Part shown: one piece after another, positions 1 through 11,065 of the stretch
How the letters are laid out: every line of letters starts with the position of its first letter
How positions within the stretch are numbered: the first letter of the stretch is position 1
Origin: Capra hircus
Lineage: Eukaryota > Chordata > Mammalia > Artiodactyla > Bovidae
NCBI RefSeq assembly: GCF_001704415.2
Contig: NC_030822.1
Location: 51,019,345-51,083,344, forward strand
Length of the DNA: 64,000 nucleotides
Reading direction: 5' to 3'
Made by a program: the position numbers and the translations under genes
The notes under the pieces: model-generated
What the model saw: the letters and a program-made list of their open reading frames with translations, nothing else
Told to the model about the DNA's origin: nothing
Databases searched by the model: none

Positions 1-56
1 CTCATGTCCCCTGCATCGGCATGCAGATTCCTAACCACTGGGCCACCAGGGCAGTC
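1..56 (-). repeat. tRNA-Glu-derived SINE head, cut by window edge
   Basis: Read on the minus strand this matches the tRNA-like 5' head shared by CHR and Bov-tA SINEs (the ACCACTGGGCCACCAGGG block). The body lies outside the window, so the family cannot be decided. Confidence 0.7.
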
Positions 57-108
57 TGACCCAGACCCTCTTTGATTCAGTGATTTACTTGTGGCCAGGG
101 AGCAAGGG

Positions 109-380
109 GGGAGAAGGCAATGGCACCCCACTCCAGTACTCTTGCCTGGGAAATCCCATGGACGGAGGGGCCTGGTAGGCTGCAGTCCATGGGGTCGCTA
201 AGAGTTGACAGGACTGAGTGACTTCACTTTCACTTTTCACTTTCATGCATTGGAGAAGGAAATGGCAACCCACTCCAGTGTTCTTGCCTGGAGAATCCCA
301 GGACGGGAGCCTGGTGGGCTGCCGTCTATGGGGGTCGCACAGAGTCGGACACGACTGATGTGACTTAGCAGCAGCAGCAT
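109..380 (+). repeat. BOV-A2 SINE, complete
   Basis: Two BovA monomers joined by a linker rich in CTTTCACTTTT, ending in an AGC triplet tail. This is the dimeric BOV-A2 layout of pecoran ruminants. The 13-bp direct repeat CAGGGAGCAAGGG at 96-108 and 381-393 is a perfect target-site duplication, so this is a complete and fairly young insertion. Confidence 0.95.
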
Positions 381-393
381 CAGGGAGCAAGGG

Positions 394-1680
394 AATAGCT
401 GGTTAATGGTAGGCTTCTAGGTCCTGGCCGTTACGCCTTACCCTCACTGTGCTGATAACTGGAATACTTCTCAGAGGGAGATCCATCAGCTGTTCCCTCC
501 AGCCCAGGGTCAGTGCAAAGGACAGGGGCTGGGAACAAGGCCCAGAGAGCAGGAGGTGGGAGTCACTGAGAACGGGCACTGGAGGCAAGAGCCCACTGCA
601 GGTGGGTCAGAAATTCAGAAGGGGGCAAGTCCAGGCAAGACAACTCTGTGACAAATCAGAAATCAATGCCATCTGGCTGCAAACTGTCCTGACCTTGACA
701 AGATCCTGTTCCTAATGACCAGCAGCACAGGGGTCCCCAAGGGCTAATTTTCCCTTCTTATACTACTGCTCAATTTACAATACACCTAAAGGCTCAGTCA
801 TTCCTGCAGGCTCCCTGTCTAATCATCTATAAGGGGTAAAGGAAAATACTTTGCCCCACAGACTTCCAGAGGGTCTTCCCAGGCTGGCAGCTGAGCCCTG
901 GCATCCTTAAGCAACCCCTGTGGCACCTTTAAGAACAGTTAATACTAACTGAAGCCTGTTCTTCACACTGGAACCTGACCCACCCAAACAGAGCTGAAAG
1001 GCCAGTTATCAGAAGTCAAGACAAAAACCCCAAACCTCAATATTTCCCTTCTCCCTCTCCAGCTCATGCAGCCTTTGGAATGTGGACCCATCAAAATCTT
1101 CTGTTTATGATTCTGTTGTTGAAGCACCATTTACTGATGAGAAATGGCTGGTGTCTGAATAAAGCCCTGGTAGTTACCGCCTCCTTGAAACTTCGTTAAG
1201 GAAAACATAATTACCGAGCAAATCTCATTTGGATTCCCTGAATGCTCCAAAGGCTTCGGCACAGACTGTTCTTTGCCCCTTCTTTATAGAAAGAACAGTA
1301 CAGGGGCTTGCAAGAGATTCCTTGAAACCTAGAGACGCTTTGTGCGAATGCAAATAAAGGGAGCGATGTTTCTCGGGGAAGCCTGCTCTGCTGCCCAGAG
1401 AGGGGAATGCCGATGCCTTTCAGAACAACCACAGCTGGGAGTCTGACTCCCCGGCAGAATCAAGATGTCTCCTTGGAAAAGCCTCAAAATCTTTCTGACC
1501 CGCAGTTAATTCTCCTGTAAAATGCTATTACCTCCATCATGGTGGAAGCAGTAGGATCTAATGGAGAGTTTTGGAAAGAAAAATGCCAGATAGAAATGCA
1601 TGAACTTCTCAATTTGCATTAAAATGATCACTATGGAATGAGGATTCTATAGCCTCTGCTGTGTCTTGTTGGCACCTGCT
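394..1680. other. Unique noncoding DNA
   Basis: No recognised repeat and no credible exon; open frames are short and without known motifs. Two perfect octamer (POU-type) sites occur here in opposite orientation: ATGCAAAT at 1348-1355 and ATTTGCAT at 1612-1619. Confidence 0.5.
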
Positions 1681-1689
1681 AAGGAGGCC

Positions 1690-1850
1690 CAGTGACTGGG
1701 ACCACCAGCCCAGTACTCCAGGCCCAGTACTAGCTGTGTGACCTAGCTCAAATTCCTTAACTTCTCTGAGCTTTAATTTCCTCATCTGTAAACGAGCAGT
1801 ACTTAATTCCTACTTAATTCCTTAATTCACTGTGAGAGTGGAGATAAAAC
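1690..1850 (+). repeat. MIR SINE fragment
   Basis: The stretch around 1733-1800 carries the MIR core order: GTGTGACCT, then TTAACTTCTCTGAGC, then TCCTCATCTGTAAA. This is an ancient, diverged copy. Confidence 0.75.
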
Positions 1851-2639
1851 ATGTAAATGACTAAGAAGGATACCTGACATACAGATACTGTCCAATAGAC
1901 GTCATGTATGATGAGTCCCTTAACTGCCTGTGTTAACCACGTCTTCGATTGTCTGTATTCGGATGCCTTACATCTGGGGTTTTGCTGACCCTGGAGCAAC
2001 TGCCCCTCTCAGGGTTACCCAATTCCAAGAGATACTAAACAGCTAGCCCATATGGGCACTTTTCCAAAACAGCCAACAAACCCAGAGCCCACACCGCAAC
2101 CTCCTCCTTTTTTGAGTGTTCTCAAGGCAGGTATACTCCATACATGGTACACTAGCTATCTGCCCTCGTCACTCTCAGGAGTAGGTACCAGGCAACTAGA
2201 GAAAGGCCCTGTGCCCCGGAACCCACTGAGATTATTCAGACTAACCAATCCGAAGCCCATGCATGCTGCCTCACCTGTTCCTCCGTGCAGAAACCACAAC
2301 AAAGGCTCTTGACCACACTGCCCCCAGCTCCCACGCCCTCCTGACCCATACCGGTGGTTCCCTGTGTGGTCCCTGGTGAGGCAAGGCATGCCCCCTCCTC
2401 CTGGGAACATTGAGGAACAAATGATCTTTTCAGTGGCGGTCATCTCCTATTCAAATCAAGACACTAGATTCAAACACATTAGCTTTGCCACAGCTTTAAT
2501 CCTCCCCCAACTGCCCTCTCCCAGGTCATCAACCATGTCTCACTGCCAACCAGGCACGCTCATCCATGCCTGCTTTTTTCTCTGGGCCTCATGATAGCAT
2601 CTGGCTTTGCTGACTAGCTCATGGCTTAGAGGTCGCTTG
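1851..2639. other. Unassigned noncoding DNA, possibly old LTR
   Basis: No gene seen. The part at about 2050-2450 is pyrimidine-rich and reads like a decayed endogenous retrovirus LTR, but I could not match it to a family. Treat it as unassigned. Confidence 0.3.
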
Positions 2640-2765
2640 TTCTGCTTTTTTCCAAAAAGTGTTCCTGAACTACCACTCCAAGCTCCCAGCCGGCGCCCCT
2701 CTTTTGTGTCCCCATGGCTATTGTAATTGCCTATTTTTGTGACTATAAACCCTCCATCAGGAAGT
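2640..2765 (+). repeat. Possible L2 3'-region fragment
   Basis: The order of an AAAAGTGTTCCTGA segment, a C-rich segment and a pyrimidine-rich ATTGCCTATTTTTGTGACT segment resembles the L2 region just upstream of its 3' end. It is heavily diverged. Confidence 0.4.
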
Positions 2766-2773
2766 CAACTCAG

Positions 2774-2950
2774 CAGACTTCCCTGGCGGTCCATTGGCTA
2801 AGACTCCACGCTCCCAATGCAGGTGGCCTGGGTTTGATCCCTGGTCAGGGAACTAGATCCTGCATGCTGAAACAAAGATTGAAGATTCCATGTGCCACAA
2901 CTAAGACCTGGCACAGCCAAATAAATAAATAAATAATTTTTTAAAAAAAA
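2774..2950 (+). repeat. CHR-type tRNA-Glu SINE, short form
   Basis: Starts with the ACTTCCCTGGCGGTCC head, has the GGGTTTGATCCCTGG B-box region and ends in an (AAAT)n tail. Near-identical 13-bp repeats GAAGTCAACTCAG (2761-2773) and GAAGTGAATTCAG (2951-2963) flank it as a decayed target-site duplication. Confidence 0.85.
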
Positions 2951-3174
2951 GAAGTGAATTCAGAAATGCTTGAGCCACGATTTCCCTCCCAGTGCTGCTC
3001 AATAGCTGCTACTGGAAAGAATGAAAGAGTGACTGCATGAACAAGAAAACTCAGCCAATGGTTGTAACTGAGACTCGTACTTAACTGTGTGTCTCTCTCT
3101 GTCCCATTTCCCTCTCTTCCTTTGCATCAACACCCACAACTCCTCTATCCTTTCTGTCACATACTGAAGAGAGC

Positions 3175-3540
3175 AATACCTTGTTAATCCATCTTCCCAG
3201 TTCCAACATCCTCCTCTCCAACCCAGACTGCACGCTGCCACATCAAACTTCTTAAAACATAAATCTTCAGTAGACCTTCCCCGCCCTCCTCTTCCCAACC
3301 TACACCCTCATAGACTAAACATAAGGCCCAAACTGCTTCTCCTGGTGTCAGCACCTCCTCCCCCTCTCCAACCTCCTCGGCCTCTTCATCTGCCCATGAC
3401 TGGGCATCACTGTCGCCCACCTGAAAGCTTATTTCCTTTCCAGTCCTGAGCTGTCCTGACCAAAGCAGGATGACACCCTCAGGTCCCAACTCCCACCCTG
3501 TCCAGGCTGGGAGTCCGGGGCCCCGACACTGTCCCAGAGA
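3175..3540 (+). repeat. L2 LINE fragment
   Basis: Diverged L2 3' segment: TTCTTAAAACATAAATCTTC, a GGCCCAAACTGCTTCTCCTGG block (the L2 'aggcccaaactccttagcctgg' position), then C-rich text. Old and partly uncertain. Confidence 0.5.
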
Positions 3541-3794
3541 GCTTCTTAGCCCTCATAGGTGTAGGACTGCAGGGGACACAGCCTTGAGACCCGGAATGTG
3601 GTAAGAAAAATCTATAATCATTTGCGAACACATCAGAAGATATCTGGAGAAAACAGTCTACAATAAACCAGCGTCAGACACAAAATGCAGCGTTGATTGA
3701 TTTCATGACCAATCCTGCCCCGCAGAGTTCAATGTGCTGTGACTGTGACCGGCAGAAGTAGTTTGAAAGGCCGTGCCAATAGGGGCCCCCGTTT

Positions 3795-3848
3795 CTCAAT
3801 TTCACCCTCTCTTTCCCTCCCCTCCTTCCTTCCTTTCTCTTTTTCTCC

Positions 3849-3850
<2 letters not shown>
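3795..3850 (+). repeat. Polypyrimidine tract
   Basis: About 56 bases almost entirely C and T, directly before the AC microsatellite. It is likely low-complexity sequence of the same origin. Confidence 0.8.

Positions 3851-3894
<44 letters not shown>
3851..3894 (+). repeat. (AC)22 microsatellite
   Basis: An uninterrupted run of 22 AC units followed by CTCACTC. Length and purity make it a likely polymorphic marker. Confidence 0.97.
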
Positions 3895-3898
<4 letters not shown>

Positions 3899-4444
3899 TC
3901 AACGTGCTCTGCATTCCACGTACAAGGTAGGGCAGTGCTCCGCAATTCAGGTGTATGTTGCCTTTGTGCAGAAGATGTTTCCTGAAACAGTGTCAATGTT
4001 TATATACCACATCCCAGTTTCCCCAAATCTGACTTTTCTGATCCATCTTACCCTTTTCTCTAATTGATCTTTAAGAAACAAAGGTTCCCAATAGTTCCTA
4101 CTATTGCTTTTTGCTTTCAGCCTGGCATCTCAGCTTCTCTGTCAAATAGATCTAATAGCATCTAATGTGGACCAAAATGCTCTCTTAGCAGAAGAACCCT
4201 AGAAAACATCAGTATGCAGAAGAAGGATTCTTCTGTAATAAGTCTAGCCATTGTCCCTTAATTTTCTTTTTTGTAACTTCCAATTTTAAATATTAGATGG
4301 GAGAGAAACTTTTCTAACTCAGTTCAGATAAATCTGAATATGAAATGAAATACCTTTTTTAGTGTGAGAAAGAAAGAGTGTCTACAAATAACTCAGGACT
4401 CCTGAAGCCTAAAGGAAATGATGAAGAGCTTTCCCTCTCTAGAG
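3895..4444. other. Unique noncoding DNA
   Basis: AT-rich sequence without a recognised repeat, gene or regulatory motif. Confidence 0.5.
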
Positions 4445-4660
4445 AAGTGAGAGAGTGTTAGTTGCTCAGTCCTGTCTGACTCTCTGAGACCCCGTGGACT
4501 GCAGCCCACTAGGTTTCTCTATCCGTGGAGTTCTCCAGGCAAGAATACTGGAGTGGATTAGCCATTCCCTTCTCCAGGGGGTCTTCCTAACCCAGGGATC
4601 AAACCCGGGTCTTCTGCATTGCAGGCGGATTCTGTACCATCTGAGCCACCAGGGAAGCCC
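4445..4660 (-). repeat. Bov-tA SINE
   Basis: On the minus strand it runs from the tRNA-like head (GGGCTTCCCTGGTGGCTCAG) to the BovA body and its GAGTCAGACAGGACTGAG end. Target-site repeats are not clear. Confidence 0.92.
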
Positions 4661-4699
4661 AAGAAGAATGGCTTCATAGGCTGCACCTCAAGTTCATGT

Positions 4700-4852
4700 T
4701 CACAGTTACCAGGGAGGTGCTATCATTAGTCTGACTTTCCCAAGAGAGATGACACTGAAGATGCAAGGAGCCAGGTAGCTGGGCCCAAGATCACACAGGC
4801 AGTGAGGGTCAGAGCTGGGGTTTGGATCTGGATCTGACTCTAAAACCTTCAT
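4700..4852 (-). repeat. MIR SINE fragment
   Basis: Contains CCCAAGATCACACAGGCAG and the following GGGTTTGGATCTGGATCTGACTC block in the order expected for inverted MIR. Confidence 0.75.
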
Positions 4853-6023
4853 CTTCTTCAAGTTATCTCTGGGAGGAGGCCATCTGGTCGATTCCACCCC
4901 CACCTCTACTTAAGCCAGGCAAATTGATAGGAAATACTGCTTTACGTGCGTGCAGAGAAGTTGCTCTAATCTTCCTGTATTGTAAAAACCTATTGTTTCA
5001 CTTCTCTAAGCACCATGTTAATCTACAAAGGATTCCAAGTAAATCATCCCCATGATTAACAACTCTTATTAAAACTGGGGCTCAGCCCGTCATGAAACGG
5101 CTGGGATCGGAGTCAGCAGGGAATGAAAATCCAGCAGAGAGATGGGGAAGGGACTGGAGAGAAGGACCAGGCAGCCGGCTTGGGAAGCAGGCAGGAAATA
5201 GGGTAAGGAGGGTCCTGCAGCGGCCTAAGGTAGGGGACCAGCCACAGAGGCAAAGTCACAGCAGGACCAAGGTGGGCGCTGGCCGCTCCTGGGCTGGGAG
5301 AGAGGCAACAGCAGCCAGACTGACCCTCCCAAGGCAGCATCCCCGGATACCCATCTGTCCAGCAAGGTGAGGACGAAAGCTCCTGGCTCAGCTGCAGCTT
5401 TGGCTCCAGCATAAGGACAATGTTCAGTATGCAAGCCTCTCCCTCCTTCGTTCCATCCTTCTAATCCCACGCTGGGGCCAGGTTGTACTTACAGCTGGAG
5501 GTTAAGAGTCCCCGGCTTAGAAGACTGGAGAGAAGCAGGAGTGCGGGGCCCAGCAAATCACTCATTTCAGCGGCATCGTACTCTTTCTTAACCCGAGCCT
5601 AAATCCGGCTTTGTCTATACCTATTTCTCCTCGGTCTGTCCTCAGGGAAAATGGAAACTGGCGAGCATCCTCTCCTGAATATGGATGCTTTAGCATCTTA
5701 GCGGCTTGGTGACATCCCTCCTCAGTCTGCAGGAAGTCTGCGTTTTTCTGGAATGCCTGGGTGAAGACTGGGCATTACAGGTTGACTTACAGATGCGGGA
5801 GAGGGGAACATGCACATCTGGCGTGTGCCAGCTTCCTTGGAGCCTCCAGTGACAGTCACAGGACTGCCCAGTCTTCATTCCTGGTGAGGAGGTGGAGGAA
5901 GGAGGGAGTTAGAAAAGAGGGGAGATGGCAGGAGGAAGGCGCCAGGCTTCACAGCACCCAGAGCAGTGAGCAGGTGGCATGACCTTCCTTTCCAGGAATC
6001 AGGTGTGTGTCTAGACAGACACT
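4853..6023. other. Unique noncoding DNA
   Basis: No repeat recognised. Overlapping frames on both strands near 5.1-5.5 kb are open by chance in G/A-rich sequence, with no splice pattern or known domain. Confidence 0.5.
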
Positions 6024-6211
6024 TCGTGGGTGTTAGCGTTAGTCATTCAGTCATGTCCAAATCTTTGTGGTCCCATGGACTGTAGCCCACCAGGGTCCTC
6101 TGTCCTTGGGATTCTCCAGGCAAGAATACTGGAGTGGGTTGCCATTCCTTTCTCTAGGGGATCTTGGTGCCTCAGGGGTTGAACCCTGGTCTCCTGCATT
6201 GCAGGCAGACA
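6024..6211 (-). repeat. Bov-tA SINE, head truncated
   Basis: BovA body and tRNA B-box region on the minus strand (TTGCAGGCAGACACTTAA at the head side). The first bases of the tRNA head are missing. Confidence 0.85.
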
Positions 6212-7029
6212 CTTAAGGGGGAAAAAGAGCCGAACTGACTTAATTCCATTTGGAATTTCCTTAGCCCTCTTTCAAAGGCAACTGCTTCAGTTTGCAGGGC
6301 AGAGTGGGGGCCAGGGAGGCAGCCTTGGTGACTTTCTGCTCAGCTCTGTGTGGATGACCCGGCTGCTAGGCGCCCCCGGGGTGGGGATTGGAGCCTGAGC
6401 TTCAGCTCTGAGAGCCTGTTCCTGCCCACAACCCCGTCTAAACAAGGCACCTGGGCTTCCCTGGTCCAACCCCCACACACCCAGATGGTGTTCCCTGTTG
6501 AGGCACTCTTTTCTACTACCTCACTCAGCCTCCTCGCATTATATGTGAGATAGGATGCCACAGGATCCTGATTTCTCTTCTTAGAAGGAAGAACATGGGG
6601 ACCAAGGAGGTCAGCTGATACAGCCATGGTCACGAACCATGGCTAGAACCCAGTTTTGTGGCTTTTGGGGTTCAAATGTCCTGGCCCTACACAGTCCTTC
6701 TATATAGGAGAGGAGAAAAGGGGGCAGTGGCAAAAGAGAGGAGTGGACCCTGTCTCTCTCCACCAACTCAGCATCACAGGTATGCCTGCATACGAGCAAG
6801 TAGGCTCAGCAGACAGAAGGAAGGAAAGAACCCAGAGGACAGCCTGTCTCCACCCCAGTAACAATGCAAACATTTCCAGTGGGGGCCTTTCTGGAGGCAT
6901 CTGTTCCTGCAGCGTTGCCCACCACCCATGCGTTTGCAGTCACTTCCTATTTTTCATTCTTCAGGTACATTTGCATTAGCCCAGCCTGGTGATCCCAGCC
7001 CCTGGCTCACATTAATGCAATGGACTCAA
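6212..7029. other. Unique DNA with a possible MIR remnant
   Basis: Mostly unassigned. At about 6545-6665 the words GGACCAAGGAGGTCAGCTGA, CATGGTCACGAACCATGGC and AGAACCCAG follow the order of an inverted MIR, but divergence is high. No gene seen. Confidence 0.4.
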
Positions 7030-7068
7030 GGCATGAAAAAAAATGTATTATTGGAGTATAATTGTTTT

Positions 7069-7394
7069 GCTCCTTAGACAAGGAGATCAAACCAGTAATC
7101 CTAAAAGAAATCAATGCTGAATATCCACTGGAAGGACGGATGCTGAAGCCTCAATACTTTGGCCACCTGATGTGAAGAGCTGACTCCCTGGGAAAGATCC
7201 TGATGCTGGGAAACACTGAAGGCAGGAGGAGAAGGGGGTGACAGAGGATGAGATGGCTGGATGGCTTCACCGACTCAATGGACATGAGTTTGAGTGAACT
7301 CTGGGAGATGGTGAAGGACAAGGAAGCCTGGTGTGCTTCAGTTCATGGGGTCGCAAAGAGTCAGACACAACTTAGCAACTGAACAACAACAATA
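7069..7394 (+). mobile_element. BovB (RTE) LINE 3' fragment
   Basis: Carries the BovB 3' order: TTTGGCCACCTGATGTGAAG, CCTGATGCTGGGAAA, GATGAGATGGCTGGATGG, then the GGGGTCGCAAAGAGTCAGAC terminus. The 11-bp repeats ATAATTGTTTT at 7058-7068 and 7395-7405 bracket it exactly, so it inserted into the L1 as a 5'-truncated copy of about 326 bp. Confidence 0.93.
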
Positions 7395-7571
7395 ATAATT
7401 GTTTTACAATACTGTGCCAGTTTCTGCTATACAACAAAGTGAATCAGCTCTATGTATACATATATCCCCTCCCTCTTGGGCCCCTCTAGGTCATCACAGA
7501 GCACCACGCTGAGCTCCCTGCGCTATACAGCAGCTTCCCACTAGGCTATTTACTTTACACATGGAAGGGTA

Positions 7572-7783
7572 TATATACAGGTGGTAAAGAATCCACCTGC
7601 CAAGTTGGAGACAAAAGTTTGATCCCTGATTCGGGAAGATTCCCTGGAGGAGTAAATGGCAACTCATTCTAGTATTCTTGCCTGGGAAATCCCATGGACA
7701 GAGGAGCCTGGCAGGCTACAGTCCAAGGGGCCACAAACAGTCAGACATGACTTAGCAGCTGAACAGCAGCAGCAGTAACAACA
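7572..7783 (+). repeat. Bov-tA SINE inside L1
   Basis: Starts in the tRNA-like part (CAGGTGGTAAAGAATCCACC), continues through the BovA body and ends with a CAGCAGCAGTAACAACAG tail. L1 text continues on both sides. Confidence 0.9.
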
Positions 7784-7840
7784 GCATACATATGCCAATG
7801 CTACTTTCTCAATTAGTCCCACCCTCTCCTTTCCCCAATT

Positions 7841-8340
7841 GCATACACAGACACATGGCCTTTGACCTCCTTAAAGGTCATTCGGTCATCGGGGGAAATC
7901 TCCTGGCTGGACCACAAACTGCCCCTCTGAGTGCTGGGGAGCTGCTTCCTCCACGTTGTCTCTCCTCTTGGGGATGAAGAGGCCCCACAGCAAATATTTA
8001 GAGGGTTTAGATCTTAAACCCTGCCGCGTCCTCTCTAACCCTCCAAGCTGAAAGCTCAGCCCAGGGCTGTGCACATGGGGTTTTGTCTAGGGCCTTGAGA
8101 CTCTAAATGAGGTTCAGGGGATGACCAAGTCTCAGAACCCCCCTCCTATGAGCCCATCATTAGCTCTGGTCAGAGCATCAGCTGTTTGGGAAGGCTTTCT
8201 CCTCCAGCAGCCTCTGGGAGAGATTTCCTTTCCCTCCCCTCACTGTTGGAAGGGTTCCTGCACAGCGCGGGAGAGTGGCTGGGGTGCGGGCGCCGAGGGC
8301 CTTGCTTCCTCCCACCTACTTATCATGCCTTTCTGTTTCC
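7841..8340. other. Unique noncoding DNA
   Basis: No repeat, gene or motif recognised. Confidence 0.5.
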
Positions 8341-8341
8341 C

Positions 8342-8460
8342 CAGCCAGGCTGCCAACTCTTTGAAGGCAGGGACTGCGTCTTATCTTTGCATCTCTTGGT
8401 TCAAGTTCTGAGCCTGCAAATAGCAGGCACTCGATTCATGTTGAGTAAATTAATGAGTTC
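8342..8460 (+). repeat. L2 LINE 3' end
   Basis: The words AACTCTTTGAAGGCAGGGAC, TGCGTCTTATCTTTGCATCT and the ATAGCAGGCACTCGATTCAT block match the L2 3' terminus, followed by a decayed TTGAGTAAATTAATGAG tail. Confidence 0.8.
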
Positions 8461-8544
8461 TATAATTGTACAAATCCACGTTTGGGCTTCTGCAAATCAG
8501 GCTCTGGTTCCTCTGCTTCAGCTCTGATATGTTCTTCCCCATTT

Positions 8545-8800
8545 CAGAAATGCTGCCAGCTCCCCACGACCTACAGAATAGTCCTAACTTCTCATCCGCC
8601 TTGCATTTAGGACCACCACCGTCAGGCTCCAGACAGCCCTGCAGCCTCATCCATCCCCACCCCACCCCACCCCACCCCCACAATGGGGACATCCCATGTG
8701 CCCAGTTCTTGAGTGACCCTGAAGCCCTTTTCCTTCTCAGGACAGTCCTGCCCCTGTGTCTTTGCTTGGGTTATTTCCCCCACCTGGAATCCACACAAAG
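8545..8800 (+). repeat. L2 LINE internal fragment
   Basis: Diverged L2 reading into CCTGTGTCTTTGCTTGGGTT and CCCACCTGGAATCC, the L2 'cctttgcacatgctgttccctctgcctggaa' position. Contains the (CCCCA)n run at 8655-8681. It lies downstream of another L2 3' end, so it is a separate element. Confidence 0.6.
8655..8681 (+). repeat. (CCCCA)n simple repeat
   Basis: About five units of a CCCCA/CCCAC repeat inside the L2 fragment. Confidence 0.85.
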
Positions 8801-9664
8801 AAGGGGAACAGGGAGAGTATGTTTAATTCATTTGAAATAAATGAAAGTGGAAACCCAGAGGATGCCGTGTCCTATTTTCTGCTTCAGTCTCCCCGGCTCT
8901 ATCTCAAGGTGGGACGATCTGCCTGAGTCTATCGGCCCCACCAAAGAGAACCGGCGAGGTGCCCATGGAACCTGGTGAGAGGTGATGCTGTAAAAGTGTG
9001 ATGTTTCCGTTCTGGTGGTTTGGAGACACCAGGACTTGAGAATCCCTGCCTGAGCCCTTGGCAAATGTCATTCTCCGTACCTGACCGGGAAGTCACTGGG
9101 GGAGAAAACGAATGTCTAGGAAAGGAAACAGGAAGGCGGGGAGGAGACACAGAGAGGGCAGGATCAGACGATTAGGGAAAGAAAGGCTTGGAGATGTGTT
9201 CTCCCTCCTGGGAGGTGTGAGAGAGCAGGGGTCCTTCATCTGAAGTCACCGATTAACTTCTGAGGAGTTCATAAGGGTCCCATCTCTTTGGTTTATTTTG
9301 CTTTGTTCTGGAAAGAAGACCCACAGCTTTTGTTGGATTCCACTACGACCCTAAAAGGTGGCTTCCATTCTTGAATTATCTGCTTGCCCTCATAGGTCAG
9401 TGCTCAGGATTCTGTTCTAGGTCCCCTGCCCTTTCCGGTTGTGGCATCCATAACCATGGCTTTGATGAGCTGACTCCCGGTACCTCAGGACTAGCATTAG
9501 TGCCTAAGGGCTAGCAGAGACATGGTGAATTCCTATTTCCAGCCTGCACTTCTCTTCTGAGCTCCGGACCCACACATCAAGTTTCCTACAGGATACACCG
9601 TTCCACTGCCAAGCCCAGAGGCACTTCAGCATCAGCAGGACCCAAACTGAGCACCTTCGATTTG
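8801..9664. other. Unique noncoding DNA
   Basis: No recognised repeat or exon. Confidence 0.5.
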
Positions 9665-10395
9665 TTCTTCTCACTTTGGCTAGAGGAATCTCTCTAAGAC
9701 AGAAACCTGCTCATGTTCCTCCCTGCTCAGAACTCTGTAGACGTTTCCCCTCGTACTAGGCTTAAGTCCAGGCCTCCTCAACAGGACTCCCTTATGATCT
9801 GGCCCCTGAATATCTCTCCAGGCTCATCTCTTTCCATTTCCCTGTTTCCCTACATTTCACATAAACATCATGTCCTCTATTGCCCCCAGTCTTTGAACAT
9901 GCCTCTTGCTCTAACTGTACCATGCTTCCATGGTCTCTTTACCAGGACTAATTCTTACCTTTTACTGAAACTTCAGGTCTCAGTTTAAGTCATGATTTCC
10001 TCTAGGATTGTGTGTGTCTGTGTGTTAGTTGCTTAGTATGTCTGACTCTTTGTGATCCCATGGACTGTAGCCTGCCAGGCTCCTCTATCTATGGGATTTT
10101 TCCGGCAAGAATACTGGAGAGGGTTGCCAAGTGCTTCTCTAGGTTCCTCTAGGAAAGTTTCCCTGACACACAGATCAGCTCCCAGGTCCTTGTTCAGTGA
10201 CCTACTGTACCCCAACACCTCCCCTATGAGGATGCACTTGATACTTTCAAGTAAGTCTTAGTCCTCGGTCTTCTCCACTTGATTCTAAGTTCCAAGAGGT
10301 TAGAACCTGCACCTGCCTGTTCACCAGTGGATCACGGCACCTGGAGCAGTGCCTGACACAAAATAGATGCTCAATAAATAATTGCTGATAGGAAA
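9665..10395 (+). repeat. L2 LINE 3' region, split by a SINE fragment
   Basis: Collinear L2 text from AAACCTGCTCATGTTCCTCC and ATGATCTGGCCCCTGAATA to the 3' end GGAGCAGTGCCTGACACAAA and GATGCTCAATAAATAATTGC. The SINE fragment at 10008-10143 sits inside it. Confidence 0.82.
10008..10143 (-). repeat. BovA-type SINE fragment without tRNA head
   Basis: Minus-strand BovA body only (CCATGGACTGTAGCCTGCC, GGCAAGAATACTGGAG). The 11-bp repeats TTCCTCTAGGA at 9997-10007 and 10144-10154 flank it. The left edge carries a TGTGTGTGTCTGTGTG tail, the decayed 3' end. Confidence 0.88.
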
Positions 10396-10414
10396 AATAA
10401 GTGGGAGGGTGAAT

Positions 10415-10487
10415 GAATGGAAGAAGGGAAGAGGAGAGGAGAGAAGGAAGGGAGAGTGGAAGGGAGGGAGGGGAGCAGGGAGGACTG
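10415..10487 (+). repeat. Purine-rich (GGAAG)n tract
   Basis: About 70 bases almost all G and A in GGGA/GGAAG units. It directly follows the L2 3' end. Confidence 0.8.
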
Positions 10488-10879
10488 GTCTTTTCTGAGA
10501 GTCCCTTGCCTGTACTCTAGGTTGAAACAGACCGAGGCATTAGTACTTTCCTTACTCCAACGCTCCCCTGAGTTGTGGATGATACATCAAGATAAGCCTC
10601 CTGGCTAAGTGAATTCCTAACATTATTGAACGTAGCTCCTACTGAAAAGCTGGGAGAGCAGATCCCATGCTTTGCATCCCACTAGATGCCCAGCGAGGTA
10701 TCCCACCCACAGCAAGTCCTATCTTAACAACAGAAACTGTGGACGGGCCCTCCAGGCTCCTCTTCACAACATGCTGCCATGCACGTCACCTCACATATAA
10801 GAGTCGAGGAGGAAGAGTGCCAAGCAGAGATGGGCCCTGTGAATGACGCCGGAGGAGCAGGGTGTGGGTAGTGGGAAGA
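10488..10879. other. Unique noncoding DNA
   Basis: Nothing recognised. Confidence 0.5.
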
Positions 10880-11065
10880 TGAGAGCCTGAAACCCGGAGT
10901 TCAGCCCGGTTCTAATCCTGACTTTTGGCGGGACTTTGAATCGGCTGCAAATCCACTCTCGACTCAATCTCCGCCTCTGTAAAATGGAGAATCCAGCCCT
11001 CCTTTCCCTATCTGCCAAGGCTGCTGTGAAGAGATAAGGCCGGGAAGGCACTGTAAGCGCGGGGA
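10880..11065 (+). repeat. MIR SINE fragment
   Basis: MIR order: GGTTCTAATCCTGAC, then TCCGCCTCTGTAAAATGGAG, then GGCTGCTGTGAAGAGATAA and GGCACTGTAAGCG. Confidence 0.65.

Larger units (their letters stand above)
7030..7840 (-). mobile_element. L1 3' end (ruminant type), interrupted twice
   Basis: Minus-strand L1 3' UTR text: CAACAAAGTGAATCAGCTCT, then TCATCACAGAGCACC, then ACAGCAGCTTCCCACTAGGC. It is present as 7030-7068, 7395-7571 and 7784-7840. A BovB fragment and a Bov-tA SINE split it, so it predates both. Confidence 0.8.
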
